Assembly (NCBI GenBank): GCA_016744295.1
Contig: JADGEQ010000052.1
Span: forward strand, 1 to 44,715
Direction: 5' to 3'
DNA: 44,715 nucleotides
Source: Desulfobacteraceae bacterium
Lineage (GTDB): Bacteria; Desulfobacterota; Desulfobacteria; Desulfobacterales; Desulfobacteraceae
Part shown: piece by piece, positions 44,463 to 44,715 of the stretch
How the letters are laid out: each line of letters begins with the position of its first letter
Position numbering within the stretch: position 1 is the stretch's first letter
Made by a program: the position numbers and the translations under genes
Notes under the pieces: generated by a model
Seen by the model: the letters and a program-made list of their open reading frames with translations, nothing else
What the model was told of the DNA's origin: nothing
Database searches by the model: none

Positions 44463-44507
44463 TGTTTCTCCTGTTTCTCCTGTTTCTCCTGTTTCTCCTG
44501 TTTCTCC
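44463..44507. repeat. Nine-base tandem repeat, five copies
   Basis: TGTTTCTCC is repeated five times without change (44463-44507). On the minus strand it reads GGAGAAACA, giving Gly-Glu-Thr or Glu-Lys-Gln units according to frame. It lies just beyond the stop of the transporter fragment. Confidence 0.95.
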
Positions 44508-44555
44508 TGTTTTTTCTTCATGGGGCTTGGCAACAGACGGTCCAGGATGTTTTTG

Positions 44556-44714
44556 CTAAAGATCCTGGGGGCCAAAAATTTTATCCGTGAATTTTACATA
44601 CCATGCAGCTGACTGCACCTGAATAATATAGGCAATGGCGACCACCAGTGCGGCGCTGGCGCCTTCCTTGCCAAAGGCATTGATGGCGATGGCAAGGGCA
44701 ATGGACAGGTTGCG
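44556..44714 (-). CDS. C-terminal end of a bile-acid/arsenite-type transporter (partial)
   Basis: The last 52 codons of a gene entering from the right edge. RNLSIALAIAINAFGKEG followed by a hydrophobic helix (ALVVAIAYIIQVQS) resembles the final membrane segments of ACR3 or bile acid:sodium symporter proteins. The stop is TAG at 44556-44558. Beyond it the same and the shifted frame both stay open across the nine-base repeat, so the true end is uncertain. Confidence 0.55.
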   Translation of the reverse strand, partial: RNLSIALAIAINAFGKEGASAALVVAIAYIIQVQSAAWYVKFTDKIFGPQDL

Positions 44715-44715
44715 C

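Noticed and set aside
44556..44558. TAG as pyrrolysine codon in the transporter fragment
   Set aside because: The sequence after it resembles protein better in another frame, and no pyrrolysine genes are seen here.
1..44715. tRNA, rRNA, CRISPR or IS elements
   Set aside because: No cloverleaf, rRNA block, regular spacer-repeat array or transposase was found by eye; a covariance search would be needed to exclude small RNAs.

Overview
The window looks like a chromosomal segment of an anaerobic, sulfate-reducing Desulfobacterota bacterium of the Desulfobacteraceae type (Desulfobacula, Desulfobacter or Desulfobacterium-like). The evidence is the density of heterodisulfide-reductase (Hdr) like flavoproteins, a formate dehydrogenase, NrfD/multihaem-cytochrome modules, many sigma-54 activators and, above all, seven in-frame UGA codons in six genes, each followed by a hairpin of bacterial SECIS geometry. 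The taxonomy is inferred from gene content only. No rRNA, tRNA, CRISPR array or intact insertion sequence was seen.

Layout. 168-1259: a glycosyltransferase of the DUF3524/queuosine-mannosyltransferase family. 1486-13280 (+): a long redox operon made of HdrBC fusion, Sec-HdrA (double length), Sec-MvhD, second Sec-HdrA, third HdrA, an MvhD with two Sec, an FdhB-like Fe-S protein and Sec-FdhA, closed by a terminator. It reads as a cytoplasmic formate-linked electron-bifurcating or confurcating Hdr complex built almost entirely of selenoproteins. 13373-17504: a periplasmic solute-binding protein (-), a 748-residue helical-repeat protein (+) and RadC (-). 17816-21817: a sigma-54 promoter and small exported protein facing a three-gene kinase/lipoprotein/response-regulator operon with the QseE-QseG-QseF (GlrK-YfhG-GlrR) layout. 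22214-26580: an Epd-type dehydrogenase, a TetR-methyltransferase fusion, an FmdB-like zinc ribbon and two tandem IscU-like scaffolds.

26665-33760 (-): a sigma-54 regulator followed by NuoE, NuoF, NuoG-N-terminal-like proteins and a degenerate HdrA-MvhD fusion; this looks like an NAD(P)H-linked Hdr complex without a hydrogenase. Its promoter has a -24/-12 element and an upstream array of TGAAAC boxes. 34051-36990 (-): a second PAS/sigma-54 activator and a radical SAM protein with a nearby decayed duplicate fragment. 37442-43439: a third PAS/sigma-54 activator divergent from a membrane respiratory operon: TusA-like protein, Tat-exported four-cluster ferredoxin, NrfD-type quinone protein and a 673-residue, 13-haem cytochrome. 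That cytochrome is interrupted by an in-frame UGA at residue 239 in the octahaem tetrathionate-reductase-like part; reading it as selenocysteine restores one continuous protein. A selenocysteine multihaem cytochrome is the most novel candidate here. 43517-44715 (-): DUF5320 and DUF134 proteins with a consensus sigma-70 promoter framed by inverted repeats, and the end of an arsenite/bile-acid-type transporter.

The common theme is low-potential electron transfer by Fe-S, flavin, haem and selenium proteins, with three separate sigma-54 circuits controlling it.
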